A DNA stretch of 64,000 bases, taken from assembly GCF_016881405.1 (NCBI RefSeq), contig NZ_WOFE01000001.1:1-64000 (forward strand), in the 5' to 3' direction. Position numbers and translations under genes: made by a program. Below, piece by piece: positions 34,363-43,094 of the stretch; positions within the stretch are counted from its first letter, which is position 1; each line of letters begins with the position of its first letter. The stretch is from Deefgea chitinilytica. GTDB taxonomy: Bacteria > Pseudomonadota > Gammaproteobacteria > Burkholderiales > Chitinibacteraceae. The notes under the pieces were generated by a model. That model searched no databases. It saw only the letters and a program-made list of their open reading frames with translations, and was not told the DNA's origin.

Positions 34363-34704
34363 ATGAAATACGGAATGCGTTGTGTGGCATTGGGCTTGAG
34401 TGTGCTTTTGGTCGCCTGTGGTGAGTCAACTCCGCAGCAAACCAGCGCACCACAGGTGGAATCAGCGTCGACCGACCCAAAGTATCAAAATCCACTGTTG
34501 AATATGCCGCCAGCGCAATTCGCTGAGGTTTTGGCTGAGTGTGGCAAGGTCTTGTATGGTGCAGCAGCACCAACGGACGCGAAGTGCCGTGAGGATGTTA
34601 AAGCGCGCGCAGCCAAGCAAGGCGTGACTTTAAGCGATGCGAATTTGGATGAGCCACTGGTGCATGATCGCTATCAATTCAGTACCAGCAGCGAAAAAAA
34701 ATAA
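34363..34704 (+). CDS. Small hypothetical lipoprotein
   Basis: A 113-residue protein whose signal sequence ends in the lipobox LLVAC (cysteine at about residue 19), predicting a lipid-anchored envelope protein. Residues 20-45 are a Ser/Gln/Thr-rich linker. The rest is a short mixed domain with two cysteines (ECGKVLYG, DAKCREDV) that could form a disulfide. I do not recognise the family. An AAGGATGAGG stretch directly before the ATG gives a good ribosome binding site. It converges on the next gene, whose terminator overlaps its 3' end. Confidence 0.75.
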   Translation: MKYGMRCVALGLSVLLVACGESTPQQTSAPQVESASTDPKYQNPLLNMPPAQFAEVLAECGKVLYGAAAPTDAKCREDVKARAAKQGVTLSDANLDEPLVHDRYQFSTSSEKK

Positions 34705-34732
34705 ACCATCGGGGCCTAAATCAGGCCCTGAT
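34690..34732 (-). terminator. Terminator overlapping the end of the 34716 gene
   Basis: On the minus strand GGGCCT pairs with AGGCCC and is followed by GATGGTTTATTTTTTTT. The stem includes the stop codon of the minus-strand gene. Confidence 0.7.
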
Positions 34733-35039
34733 CGTTATCTACTAAAATATTGAGCGAATTTTTCAGCGAGCTACGTACCTTTTTACGCGAGAGCAGTTTT
34801 TCTTGTGCGGGTAGCGGCAGATCGGTTAGGCGCAGCAGATTTTTATCGATCAAGACATCAACCAAATCTTCAATTACGCGAATTAAGCTGGTATCGAGCT
34901 GGTTAAAGACCTCACCCGATTGCGACAAGAAATGTAGTACTTCGGGATGATTGGGGTCGATGGCTTCGATATGCTCAGGGTTAGACTCTTTGGCGAGCGA
35001 TAAAATTTCACCCGCAGCATTGCGTTGTATATAAAACAT
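34716..35039 (-). CDS. Small conserved protein, 'tryptophan synthase subunit beta-like' family
   Basis: A 107-residue soluble protein. The start MFYIQRNAAGEILSLA, the middle EDLVDVLIDKNLLRLTDLP and the end AQEKLLSRKKVR match a small conserved gammaproteobacterial and betaproteobacterial family. That family is often labelled tryptophan synthase beta-like, although it is not an enzyme. It has no PLP site. Its function is unknown. It is transcribed alone, divergent from msrB and convergent with the lipoprotein gene. Confidence 0.8.
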   Translation of the reverse strand: MFYIQRNAAGEILSLAKESNPEHIEAIDPNHPEVLHFLSQSGEVFNQLDTSLIRVIEDLVDVLIDKNLLRLTDLPLPAQEKLLSRKKVRSSLKNSLNILVDNDQGLI

Positions 35040-35117
35040 GATGGCTAGCTCATCAAGGGCTCGGATACTTTGATGGTAGCAGCTTCAGTAAAGGCTGTAG
35101 ATGATTTTGAGGAATGA

Positions 35118-35513
35118 ATGATGGATAAAATCGTTAAAACCGATGCAGAGTGGCGTGCGATGCTGTCACCTGAAGCCTACTATGTGACACGACAAAGTGG
35201 CACAGAGCGGCCGTTTACCGGTCAATATTATCAAAACCGCGCAGCAGGCAAATACCACTGCATTTGCTGCGGTAGTCTGTTGTTTGAATCATCCACGCAA
35301 TTTGACGCTGGCTGCGGCTGGCCGAGTTTTTTCCTTGCTGCCGATGAATCAGGCATCACGCGTATTGTTGACCGCAGCCACGGCATGGAACGCGTTGAAG
35401 TGCGCTGTACGCAATGCGACGCGCATCTCGGTCACGTCTTCCCTGATGGCCCTGAGCCGACGGGTGAGCGTTATTGTATTAATTCGGTGGCGTTGGATTT
35501 TGAGGCGGAGTAG
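35118..35513 (+). CDS. msrB: Peptide methionine-(R)-S-oxide reductase MsrB
   Basis: Repairs methionine-R-sulfoxide in proteins. The 131-residue protein has the two zinc CxxC pairs (CICC near residue 49, CTQC near 97). It also has CGWPSFF and the catalytic cysteine in [11 protein letters not shown] near the C-terminus. A second ATG three bases downstream is an equally possible start. TGAGGAATGA provides the ribosome binding site. There is no signal peptide, so it acts in the cytoplasm. Confidence 0.95.
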   Translation: MMDKIVKTDAEWRAMLSPEAYYVTRQSGTERPFTGQYYQNRAAGKYHCICCGSLLFESSTQFDAGCGWPSFFLAADESGITRIVDRSHGMERVEVRCTQCDAHLGHVFPDGPEPTGERYCINSVALDFEAE

Positions 35514-35634
35514 TGGTGAGAATCCCGCAGGGATTTGTGCATAGAATGTGGTTCGTACTATTGGGAGGGATGGGCACGTGGTTCGCGTGCGCAATAAAGA
35601 TTGGCATGCTTTTTAACGCGTGATACAGAAAAAG

Positions 35635-36195
35635 TTATTCACATTTACTAAAATCAACAATTTTCCTGTATTTTTCGCCAGACCCTGCATCAAACAAAAC
35701 CTTGTACTCAGCCGTCACTACATCCCGCTCGTTTCTAACTATGCCCGCAGTCAAATTTGCTGACGTACCCAGCCATTTTTTATCAAATGGTATTCTGACC
35801 CAGCTATTATTCACTGACTTGTATTGCACATAAGGTGGAACAGGTTTACCAATTTTTTCCCAAACATCACACATGTAGTAAGTCGCCAATAGCACCCATG
35901 ATTTTTCGTCACGGTCATAATCAAGCAATATTGGCGAGAGCTCAGACCCTCTCCACACAGGTGGAGGCTGGACATCAAGCTTAGAAATCACGGTGAGCGT
36001 GGACATTAAATCATCTAGGCTCCCAGGACCTCCCAGCTCGCCGCCCGAGGAAAATTTTGCTGTGCGTTCAACCCACATTTTCTGACCATTTCCAAGTAAA
36101 ACTTCTTCTTGCCATTTTTTCTCTGTATTGCCACATGTAGCTAGGCAAAAAACAATAATAAAAATAGAGCCAATAAAAACAATTATTTTTTTCAT
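35635..36195 (-). CDS. Hypothetical lipoprotein
   Basis: A 186-residue protein with an N-terminal hydrophobic segment (KKIIVFIGSIFIIVFC) ending at LATC, a likely lipobox. The mature part is beta-rich, with WVLLATYYMCDVWEKIG and a final KIVDFSKCE cysteine. I do not recognise a family. It is AT-rich compared with the surrounding housekeeping genes and stands alone next to a dispersed palindromic repeat. Both points suggest later acquisition. Confidence 0.65.
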   Translation of the reverse strand: MKKIIVFIGSIFIIVFCLATCGNTEKKWQEEVLLGNGQKMWVERTAKFSSGGELGGPGSLDDLMSTLTVISKLDVQPPPVWRGSELSPILLDYDRDEKSWVLLATYYMCDVWEKIGKPVPPYVQYKSVNNSWVRIPFDKKWLGTSANLTAGIVRNERDVVTAEYKVLFDAGSGEKYRKIVDFSKCE

Positions 36196-36234
36196 TTTTT
36201 ACCGTTCACGAATGCTCTTATTTGTGCAAATTAG

Positions 36235-36330
36235 CCTAGTTGGGCGGGTTAGTTTTATCAACCCGCGCGGATTTGGCAGTTATTGCGAATTTGATTGGCG
36301 GGTTACGCCTAAAGGCTAATCCATCCTACG
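36235..36330. repeat. Dispersed palindromic repeat, copy 2 (MITE/REP-like)
   Basis: A 96-bp relative of the element at 3661-3755. The left end is CCTAGTTGGGCGGGTTAG, the right end CTAATCCATCCTACG, and both halves form small hairpins. The right half (TTGGCGGGTTACGCCT...) aligns almost throughout with copy 1. Confidence 0.75.
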
Positions 36331-36399
36331 GCTCTATGTATTTGATTGTAGATCATAAAGAACATTGCTTGCATGGCTATACATTGCTATGTATTTAAA

Positions 36400-36428
36400 A
36401 ATAAAGCCGCACAATGTGCGGCTTTTTT
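36400..36428. terminator. Terminator downstream of aroA
   Basis: GCCGCACA / TGTGCGGC stem with A- and T-runs on both sides. It follows the aroA stop on the minus strand. Confidence 0.88.
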
Positions 36429-36445
36429 GTTTTGACGCGCGATGT

Positions 36446-37738
36446 TTAAACCGCAATCCGTGCCAATTCTTCAAAATACGTTGGGAAAGTTTTAGCGGTG
36501 CATTTTGGATCGTTGATGCGTACGGGTACGCCTTTGATCGCCACGAGTGAAAAACACATCGCCATGCGGTGGTCGTCGTAGGTGTCGATTTCGGCGTTGG
36601 CGGTGAGCGTTGCTGGCGGCGTGACCGAAATCCAATCTTGGCCTTCAACGACTGTTGCGCCAACTTTGCGCAATTCGGTGGCCATCGCCGAAAGACGGTC
36701 GGTTTCTTTGACACGCCAGCTTTCGATATTGCGAATCGTTGTCGTACCGTTAGCGTAAAGCGCGGCAATCGCAATCGTCATTGCCGCATCGGGAATGTGG
36801 TTCAGATCGACGTCAATCGCGGTGAGTTGGCCGCTGGCCGGTGGGGCAGCTTCAATCCAGTTGTCACCCCAGGTGATTTGCGCGCCCATTTGCTCGAGCG
36901 TGTCGGCAAAGCGTTTGTCGCCCTGAATACTGGCAGCGCCAACGCCTTCAACGCGCACCACGCCGCCGCCGATTGCGCCTGCGGCTAGGAAGTACGATGC
37001 GCTTGATGCGTCGCCTTCAACGTGGATTTCTGCTGGGCTGGTGTAGCTTTGGCCGCCGGGGATGAAAAACTCGTTCCAGCTTTTGCGCTCGACTTTCAGG
37101 CCAAATTTCGCCATCAGGTTGAGCGTGATTTCGATATAGGGTTTTGAGATCAATTCGCCAACGACATCAATCGTCATATCACGTTGAGTCAGGGGTATTG
37201 CCATCAATAGCCCAGTTAGGAATTGGCTGGAGACATTACCCTTCACTGCAATGCGGTCGCTCTTGATGCTGCCGGGGCGAATGCGCAGCGGCGGGAAGCC
37301 ATCGTTGCCCAAGTATTCAATTTCGCAACCGGCTTGCTGCAGGCCAGTCACCAAATCGCCAATCGGGCGCTCGTGCATGCGAGGTACGCCAGAAAGGCGG
37401 TAATTGCCGCCAGCAAAAGCCAGCGCAGCAGTGAGTGGACGGAAAGCCGTTCCCGCATTGCCGAGGAATAAATCGGCTTGCTTGACGGGGAATTCACCGC
37501 CGCAGCCGTGCACGATAAAATCACGGCTGTCGCCGATTTGCTCGACTTTGACGCCGAGCGCATCGAGTGCTTCGAGCATGCGCTGTGTGTCGTCCGATGC
37601 TAATAGTCCGAGTACTTTGGTTGAGCCGCTGCAAAGTGCAGCCAATAGCAAGGTACGATTTGAAATGCTTTTTGAGCCGGGCAGGGCGACGCTGCCATTG
37701 ACGCCAGCAATCGGGGCAAGATCAAGAAATTCCATCAT
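36446..37738 (-). CDS. aroA: 3-phosphoshikimate 1-carboxyvinyltransferase (EPSP synthase)
   Basis: Joins shikimate-3-phosphate and PEP, the sixth step of chorismate synthesis. The 430-residue protein has class I features: [17 protein letters not shown] near residues 20-36, [14 protein letters not shown], and [17 protein letters not shown] near 345. AGGAA lies upstream of two adjacent ATGs; the second (37735) has the better spacing, so the true protein may lack the first methionine. It starts six bases after the waaF stop, indicating co-transcription. Confidence 0.95.
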   Translation of the reverse strand: MMEFLDLAPIAGVNGSVALPGSKSISNRTLLLAALCSGSTKVLGLLASDDTQRMLEALDALGVKVEQIGDSRDFIVHGCGGEFPVKQADLFLGNAGTAFRPLTAALAFAGGNYRLSGVPRMHERPIGDLVTGLQQAGCEIEYLGNDGFPPLRIRPGSIKSDRIAVKGNVSSQFLTGLLMAIPLTQRDMTIDVVGELISKPYIEITLNLMAKFGLKVERKSWNEFFIPGGQSYTSPAEIHVEGDASSASYFLAAGAIGGGVVRVEGVGAASIQGDKRFADTLEQMGAQITWGDNWIEAAPPASGQLTAIDVDLNHIPDAAMTIAIAALYANGTTTIRNIESWRVKETDRLSAMATELRKVGATVVEGQDWISVTPPATLTANAEIDTYDDHRMAMCFSLVAIKGVPVRINDPKCTAKTFPTYFEELARIAV

Positions 37739-37744
37739 GGTTTC

Positions 37745-38752
37745 CTAGGTATTTAATTTATTGAGTGCGGTATAAACGCGTTCTGGATCGAGTTTGTTCA
37801 GGCAATTCATATGGCCGAGCGGGCAGACGCGCTCAAAACAAGGGCTACACTCCAAATCCAGCGTGACAATTTTGGCTTTGATCGCCAGCGGCGGTGTAAA
37901 TGTTGGCGAGCTAGAGCCAAACACGGCGACTAGTGGACGCTGCAGCGCTGCGGCGACGTGCATCAAGCCTGAATCATTGCACACCACATTGGCTGCGAGC
38001 GACATTAAGTCAATTGCTTCGGCGAGGCTGGTTTTCCCGGCCAGATCGAGCACCTGTGGTGCCAGTTCGCGAATTTCGGCGCAGATTTCAGCGTCTTTAT
38101 TCGAGCCGAACAACCAAACCTGCTTGCCTTCATCAATCAATTCATTGGCCAATGTTGCCACATGTTTGGCAGGCCAGCGCTTGGCGGGGCCGTATTCGGC
38201 GCCGGGGCAAATCGCCACAATCGGCGTGTCGGTTGATAAACCTAATTTATTAACTGTCGCGGCGCGCTCATTTGGATTGATCGTCAAGACTGGAAATGGC
38301 ATTGCTTGCGTTAATGGCACGCCGTCATCAGCGCCCAGTGCATAAAAGCGTTGCGCCATTTGCGGTAGTGCAATTGGATCGAGAATGCGTGCGTCATTCA
38401 GTAGGCCGTAACGCATTTCGCCGAGCCAGCCCGTACGCTGTGGAATGCCTGCAAAAAGCGGTACCAGCGCGGATTTGAGCGAATTGGGCAGTACAATCAC
38501 TTGATCGTAGCCGCGCGCTTTGAGCTGGCGGCCAAGCTTCCAGCGTTCGCGCAATTTCAATTGTCCATGCGCAAACGGTGCGTCGATCAGCTCGTTGATT
38601 TCCGCCATCCGCGCGTGCAGTGGGCGAGTCCATGCTGGCGCCAACACATCAATGATCGCATCAGGATGGCGGGCTTTGATTCGTGCATACAAGGGTTGCG
38701 CCATGATGGCGTCGCCGACCCAAGCGGGCGCGACAATCAGAATGCGTTTCAA
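37745..38752 (-). CDS. waaF: Lipopolysaccharide heptosyltransferase II
   Basis: GT9 enzyme that adds the second heptose to the LPS inner core from ADP-heptose. The 335-residue protein starts ILIVAPAWVGDAIMAQPLY, typical of WaaF. It carries ICPGAEYGPAKRWPAKH, which marks the heptosyltransferase II group, and the C-terminal VCNDSGLMHVAAAL nucleotide-sugar motif. It acts at the cytoplasmic face of the inner membrane. It precedes aroA by six bases and follows the zinc-finger gene after a terminator. Confidence 0.94.
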   Translation of the reverse strand: MKRILIVAPAWVGDAIMAQPLYARIKARHPDAIIDVLAPAWTRPLHARMAEINELIDAPFAHGQLKLRERWKLGRQLKARGYDQVIVLPNSLKSALVPLFAGIPQRTGWLGEMRYGLLNDARILDPIALPQMAQRFYALGADDGVPLTQAMPFPVLTINPNERAATVNKLGLSTDTPIVAICPGAEYGPAKRWPAKHVATLANELIDEGKQVWLFGSNKDAEICAEIRELAPQVLDLAGKTSLAEAIDLMSLAANVVCNDSGLMHVAAALQRPLVAVFGSSSPTFTPPLAIKAKIVTLDLECSPCFERVCPLGHMNCLNKLDPERVYTALNKLNT

Positions 38753-38805
38753 ATCAATCTCTCAATACAGCGCTGTAATCTGTAGCGATTTTTAATCAGC
38801 AAAAA

Positions 38806-38834
38806 ACGACAAAAGCGGCGCATAGGCCGCTTTA
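38806..38834 (-). terminator. Terminator after the zinc-finger gene
   Basis: AAAGCGGC / GCCGCTTT stem on the minus strand, followed by TTGTCGTTTTTT. It separates ilvE–zinc-finger from waaF–aroA. Confidence 0.75.
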
Positions 38835-38849
38835 TTTTAAAGGGGTATA

Positions 38850-39047
38850 TTAATGTCCCTTAATTACTTCGCCGGCTTTCAGCTTATACACCGTGCCGCA
38901 GTAGGGACATTGCGCTGAACCAGTTTTGGCAACGTCTAAAAATACGCGTGGATGTGAATTCCAGCTCACCATGTCTGGCATTGGACAGTGCAAAGGCATG
39001 TCTTTGGCGCCAACGTTGATTTCTTTTTGTGCGTCTTTTGAGCTCAT
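38850..39047 (-). CDS. CHCC-type zinc-finger protein
   Basis: A 65-residue protein with a histidine (HPRVFLDV) and a CPYC pair (AQCPYCGTVYKL), plus an earlier cysteine (LHCPM). This is the NDUFS6-like zf-CHCC pattern. In bacteria these small proteins commonly follow ilvE, as here at 65 bases. Their function is not established; a structural zinc site is the family expectation. Confidence 0.87.
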   Translation of the reverse strand: MSSKDAQKEINVGAKDMPLHCPMPDMVSWNSHPRVFLDVAKTGSAQCPYCGTVYKLKAGEVIKGH

Positions 39048-39112
39048 GTTTCAACTCCAAATAAAATAGATAGCTCGGGTTGAGCAGCGCACAACCCGAC
39101 ATTCATTCTCAA

Positions 39113-40033
39113 TTAGCAGGCGGTCAACCAAGCTGCGCGGCTCGCATCGCGGCCTTGCACGATGTCGAAGTAGCGTTTTTGGATTTCAGTGGTAATCACA
39201 CCGCGGCTGCCGCAACCGATGGTGCGGTTGTCCAGTTCGCGAATTGGCGTGACTTCTGCAGCAGTACCCGTGAAGAATGCCTCATCAGCCAAATACACTT
39301 CATCACGCGTGATGCGTTTTTCGATCACTTGCAAGCCCATTTCAGTGGCGATTTGGAAAATCGTGTTGCGGGTAATCCCGTCCAAGCATGAGGTCAAATC
39401 AGGCGTGTAGATTTTGCCATTGCGAACGACGAAAATATTTTCGCCTGAGCCTTCTGCGACAAAACCATCGACGTCAAGTAATAGCGCTTCGTCGTAGCCG
39501 TCAGCGGCGGCTTCGTCGTGCGCCATGATCGAGTTCATGTAATTGCCGTTGGCTTTGGCTTTGCACATTGTCACGTTGACGTGGTGACGTGAGAAGCTCG
39601 ACGTTTTCACGCGAATGCCTTTGGCCAAACCGTCTTCGCCAAGGTAAGCGCCCCACGGCCAAGCGGCAACGATGATGTGCACGTCTTTTTTCGGTGGTGC
39701 GATACCGAGTTTTTCCGAACCATAAAACGCCATTGGGCGCATATAGCATGATTTCAGGCCGTTTTCTTTGATCACCGCAACGTGCGCCGCGTTGATTTCT
39801 TCTTTTGAAAATGGCAATACCATATTCAAAATTTTGGCAGAGTTGAACAAACGATTAGTGTGGTCTTGCAGGCGGAAAATCGCTGGGCCAGTGCTGGTTT
39901 CGTAAGCGCGAACGCCTTCAAAAACACCCATACCATAATGCAAAGTATGCGTGAGCACGTGGGTCGTGGCTTCGCGCCAAGGTACCAATTTGCCGTCATA
40001 CCAAATAACGCCGTCGCGATCTGCCATTGACAT
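39113..40033 (-). CDS. ilvE: Branched-chain amino acid aminotransferase
   Basis: Final transamination step for leucine, isoleucine and valine. The 306-residue protein is a fold-type IV PLP enzyme with LHYGMGVFEGVRAY, the PLP lysine K160 in CKAKANGNYMNS, and the EGSGENIFVV and GITRNTI motifs. AGGAG lies seven bases before the first ATG. It heads a two-gene unit with the zinc-finger protein. Confidence 0.96.
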   Translation of the reverse strand: MSMADRDGVIWYDGKLVPWREATTHVLTHTLHYGMGVFEGVRAYETSTGPAIFRLQDHTNRLFNSAKILNMVLPFSKEEINAAHVAVIKENGLKSCYMRPMAFYGSEKLGIAPPKKDVHIIVAAWPWGAYLGEDGLAKGIRVKTSSFSRHHVNVTMCKAKANGNYMNSIMAHDEAAADGYDEALLLDVDGFVAEGSGENIFVVRNGKIYTPDLTSCLDGITRNTIFQIATEMGLQVIEKRITRDEVYLADEAFFTGTAAEVTPIRELDNRTIGCGSRGVITTEIQKRYFDIVQGRDASRAAWLTAC

Positions 40034-40185
40034 CGATGTTCTCCTGCCTGAATTTTATGGTTCGATAAAGTTCACGATTGTAACCGAAAATCGAGAGTTG
40101 CTGGCTATGCTGTGCAGATTGAGTTTGAAAGGATTTGGGGTGGCAAGAAGTGTTGAGAAGCGTAATTTGTTACTTAAAGCCGCAG

Positions 40186-40229
40186 CAAATAAAACTGAAC
40201 TCAGCCCCCAAAGTGGGGGACTGAGTTCG
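40186..40229 (-). terminator. Terminator after the 40260 gene
   Basis: GAACTCAG / CTGAGTTC plus CCCCCA / TGGGGG stem on the minus strand, followed by AGTTTTATTT. It ends the unit of two small secreted proteins before ilvE. Confidence 0.85.
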
Positions 40230-40259
40230 CTTATCAATCTTGAAATTGAAACGAAGTGT

Positions 40260-40637
40260 TTATTTTAGCGTGAGGCGTGCTTGTTCAAGTTTTTCGCCTT
40301 TCAGCGTGTATTTCACAATAACCACTGCACCCGATAAATTGGCAAAATCCCCTTTCAGGCTCAATGCATTACCACCGCTGGGTTTGAGCTGGACGCGGGT
40401 ATTGGCATTATTCTGTTGAATGATGAGTTCTGCCGTTGCGCCGTCGCTACTGAGTTTATTGCCGTCATGATCTTTGATATAGAGCGAGAGGGCAGTCGCT
40501 GAGTAGGCAATTTCAAGCTGGTGACCCGCCGCGGCTTCTTTGATCGTGCCGCCGTGTTCTGCTTTGAGCGGTGTATCGCTGTGGGCAAACGCCACAGCAG
40601 AGAAAAGTAATAAGGCTGTTGCAATTAAGTTTTTCAT
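40260..40637 (-). CDS. Small periplasmic protein of unknown function
   Basis: A 125-residue protein with a Sec signal peptide (MKNLIATALLLFSAVAFA, cleavage before HSDT). The mature domain has KAEHGGTIKEAAAGHQLEIAY and SLYIKDHDGNKLSSDGA and an all-beta look. It resembles a small secreted family often seen near heavy-metal efflux genes, but no efflux gene is adjacent here. The ATG at 40637 is preferred over a TTG at 40649. The histidines near the N-terminus could bind metal; this is inference. Confidence 0.7.
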   Translation of the reverse strand: MKNLIATALLLFSAVAFAHSDTPLKAEHGGTIKEAAAGHQLEIAYSATALSLYIKDHDGNKLSSDGATAELIIQQNNANTRVQLKPSGGNALSLKGDFANLSGAVVIVKYTLKGEKLEQARLTLK

Positions 40638-40667
40638 AGGATTAATCAACTAATCAGGTGGGGTGAT

Positions 40668-40919
40668 TTACTGCGGTTTATTTTGGCAAAATTCATGAAA
40701 ATTTTCTGCTGTTAGTTCCAGATTATTTTCAATTAATACTTTGCTAGGCCGTACGCATTGTTTTAGCTTGACGCACCACGAATAGCCTTCTTCACCGACG
40801 CAGCCATAAGCATCTTTGGCGGGGAATTGTCTAGCATCTGCTGGGGCGGTGGCACTGGCGTTGGTAAGTTGACTGAGCAATGCTAAGCCAGCAGCACAAA
40901 AAAATCGTTGTAAATTCAT
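40668..40919 (-). CDS. Small secreted cysteine-motif protein
   Basis: An 83-residue protein with a signal peptide (MNLQRFFCAAGLALL, cleavage near NASA). The mature part has GCVGEEGYSWCVKLKQCVRP, a compact pattern of three cysteines with GYSWC seen in small bacterial exported proteins of unknown role, and a fourth cysteine near the end. GAGG six bases before the ATG at 40919 fixes the start. It lies 30 bases before the next small secreted gene, so they are probably co-expressed. Confidence 0.7.
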   Translation of the reverse strand: MNLQRFFCAAGLALLSQLTNASATAPADARQFPAKDAYGCVGEEGYSWCVKLKQCVRPSKVLIENNLELTAENFHEFCQNKPQ

Positions 40920-41191
40920 GATGAACCTCAGCAAACTAGTGGCTTAAACACGGCGAGCGCAGTGGCCTGCCGTGGGCCAGACTTCGTCTGTCAGCTTAGC
41001 TGAAATCACTTTGATTTGGCAAATACAACACCCGCAGCAGAAAAATGCTAGAGACATAGCATCGTTTGCGATGTTGCCCAAGTGAAATAGTAACGATCAC
41101 GGCTTAGGAATGTGTCGCAGATTCAACACCTTTGGTTTTGTTAAGCTGCTGATGTGGATTGAATTTCTTGGGCATACAAAAAGGAATAGGG

Positions 41192-41602
41192 ATGGAAAAC
41201 TTACCCAGAATCACGATTTCAAGCTTGGATTTATCGCGCTTAGAGCAAATCATCGCGCAGATTGAAAACCAAAACCTGCCCCACATTGATGCGTTGCGGC
41301 GTGAGTTAGATCGCGCTGATGTCGTTGAACCAACGCAAATTCCTGCCGATTTGGTAACGATGAATTCAACGGTGCGTTTCGTCGAAGAGGCCACACAGGC
41401 CGATTACGAATTGACCTTGGTCTATCCGGATCGAGCTGGAGAAACGGGCACGATTTCGATTTTGCTGCCGGTAGGTAGCGCGCTGCTGGGCTTATCGATT
41501 GGTCAGTCGATTGATTGGCAAGTGCCAGGAGGGCGCCTGATTCGGTTGCGGATTGTGGATGTGTTACGCCAGCCTGAAGCGATGGGCGATTATCATTTGT
41601 AA
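41192..41602 (+). CDS. rnk: Regulator of nucleoside diphosphate kinase (Rnk, GreA/B-like)
   Basis: A 136-residue protein with a short N-terminal coiled coil (LEQIIAQIENQNLPHIDALRRELDRA split over residues 15-40). A C-terminal FKBP-like GreA/GreB domain follows (VTMNSTVRFVEEATQADYELTLVYP, LPVGSALLGLSIGQSIDW). Such proteins bind RNA polymerase without GreA cleavage activity. AGGAATAGGG immediately precedes the ATG at 41192, so the longer frame from 41159 is rejected. A terminator follows. Confidence 0.88.
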   Translation: MENLPRITISSLDLSRLEQIIAQIENQNLPHIDALRRELDRADVVEPTQIPADLVTMNSTVRFVEEATQADYELTLVYPDRAGETGTISILLPVGSALLGLSIGQSIDWQVPGGRLIRLRIVDVLRQPEAMGDYHL

Positions 41603-41620
41603 ATTGGGTCGGAATAAAAG

Positions 41621-41654
41621 AAAAAAGCGCCAGCATCAAACTGGCGCTTTTTTG
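41621..41654. terminator. Bidirectional terminator between rnk and rlmD
   Basis: AAAAGCGCCAG / CTGGCGCTTTT stem with flanking A- and T-runs. Confidence 0.92.
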
Positions 41655-41674
41655 TTGACTTGTTCAATTGTGTT

Positions 41675-43000
41675 TTATTCTTTTTCAAACCAAGCAATGC
41701 TTTCTACATGGGCAGTATGTGGGAACATGTTAATCACACCGGCGTTTTTGAGTGTATACCCCTTAATGTTGACCAGGATATCCGCGTCGCGCGCCAAGGT
41801 GGCTGGGCTACAGGACACATACACAATCCGTTTGGGGCCATGTTCAATGCTGATCGAATTACACAAAGCCATTGCACCATCACGCGGTGGGTCGATTAGC
41901 ATTTTGTCGAATTTGCCGAGTTTATTGAGCCACTCTTCGGTCATTTCAAACAGGTTGGCGATTTCGTAGCTGGTTAGGTGATCGAGTTTATTGTGTTTTG
42001 CGCCTTCTAAAGCGCGTTCGACCAATTGTTGACTGCCTTCCATACCGAGTACTTTGGCGCCGCTACGTGCAATCGGTAGCGTGAAATTACCGAGACCACA
42101 GAACATGTCGGCGATGATTTCACCTTCTTGTGGGTCGAGTAATTTCATCGCGCGCTCGACCATTACTCGGTTGATGCCGTAATTGACTTGGGTGAATTCG
42201 GTTGGCTTGAATGGCATTTCGATGCCAAATTCCGGTAGGGAATAGGTGAGTGCCGGGGCGTCGAGCGGGTAGAACGGATAGGCGCTGTCCGGGCCTTTCG
42301 GCTGTAGCCAAATTTGGACTTTCCACTGATCGGCATACGCTTTGAATAGCGCAGCATCGTTGTCGCTAATCTCGGTCATGATACGGAACACCAATACGGT
42401 GATGTTTTCTCCGACTGCGAGCTCAATTTGCGGCATGTCATTCACAATCGACAGTGACGAAATTAATTCTCGTAGAGGTAGCAATTGATCCGACATCGAT
42501 TTCGGCAGCACATGGCATTCGCTCATGTCGGCAATAAAGCCCGAGCGGCGCTCATGAAAGCCAACCAGAACTTTTTCTTTTTTCGCTACGTAGCGCGCCG
42601 AGAGTCGCCCACGTGAGCGATAGCCCCAAGGTGTGCCGTAAATCGCAGGCAACATCGCTTGGGCAGTGACCTTGCCAATGCGCTGTAGATTGTCTTCTAA
42701 AATTCGCTGTTTGGCGGCCACCTGCGCGCCGAACTCCATGTGTTGCATTGAGCACCCACCACAGACACCAAAATGCGGACATTTGGGCTTCACACGCATA
42801 AAGCTTTCATTATGGATTATGATAGCTTGCGCATTCTCAAAGGTCGGTTTTTTGCGATAACTGCTAAATGAAACGGTTTCAAAGGGAAGTGCGCCATCGA
42901 TAAAGATGGTTTTCCCTTCGAAACGGGCAACACCGTGCCCCTCGTGGTCGAGTGATTCTATGGTGGTAATCGGGTTGGGGCGAGCAGCAGGTTTGGTCAT
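41675..43000 (-). CDS. rlmD: 23S rRNA (uracil-1939-C5)-methyltransferase RlmD
   Basis: SAM-dependent methyltransferase of 441 residues. An N-terminal TRAM domain (about 10-65) precedes the iron-sulfur cluster motif [10 protein letters not shown] and a later cysteine (SECHVL). The methyltransferase core has [15 protein letters not shown], and the catalytic cysteine lies in [13 protein letters not shown]. The ATG at 43000 is chosen over an upstream TTG; neither has a strong ribosome binding site. It is divergent from the hybrid kinase at 43095. Confidence 0.94.
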   Translation of the reverse strand: MTKPAARPNPITTIESLDHEGHGVARFEGKTIFIDGALPFETVSFSSYRKKPTFENAQAIIIHNESFMRVKPKCPHFGVCGGCSMQHMEFGAQVAAKQRILEDNLQRIGKVTAQAMLPAIYGTPWGYRSRGRLSARYVAKKEKVLVGFHERRSGFIADMSECHVLPKSMSDQLLPLRELISSLSIVNDMPQIELAVGENITVLVFRIMTEISDNDAALFKAYADQWKVQIWLQPKGPDSAYPFYPLDAPALTYSLPEFGIEMPFKPTEFTQVNYGINRVMVERAMKLLDPQEGEIIADMFCGLGNFTLPIARSGAKVLGMEGSQQLVERALEGAKHNKLDHLTSYEIANLFEMTEEWLNKLGKFDKMLIDPPRDGAMALCNSISIEHGPKRIVYVSCSPATLARDADILVNIKGYTLKNAGVINMFPHTAHVESIAWFEKE

Positions 43001-43094
43001 GGCAAAAAAATTCAAAAAAATAGTTGTTCATTATAACTCACTCGCTCGTTGTGCTCGTTGTTGGTCTAAGTAATTCAAAACAAGGTTTTAATAT

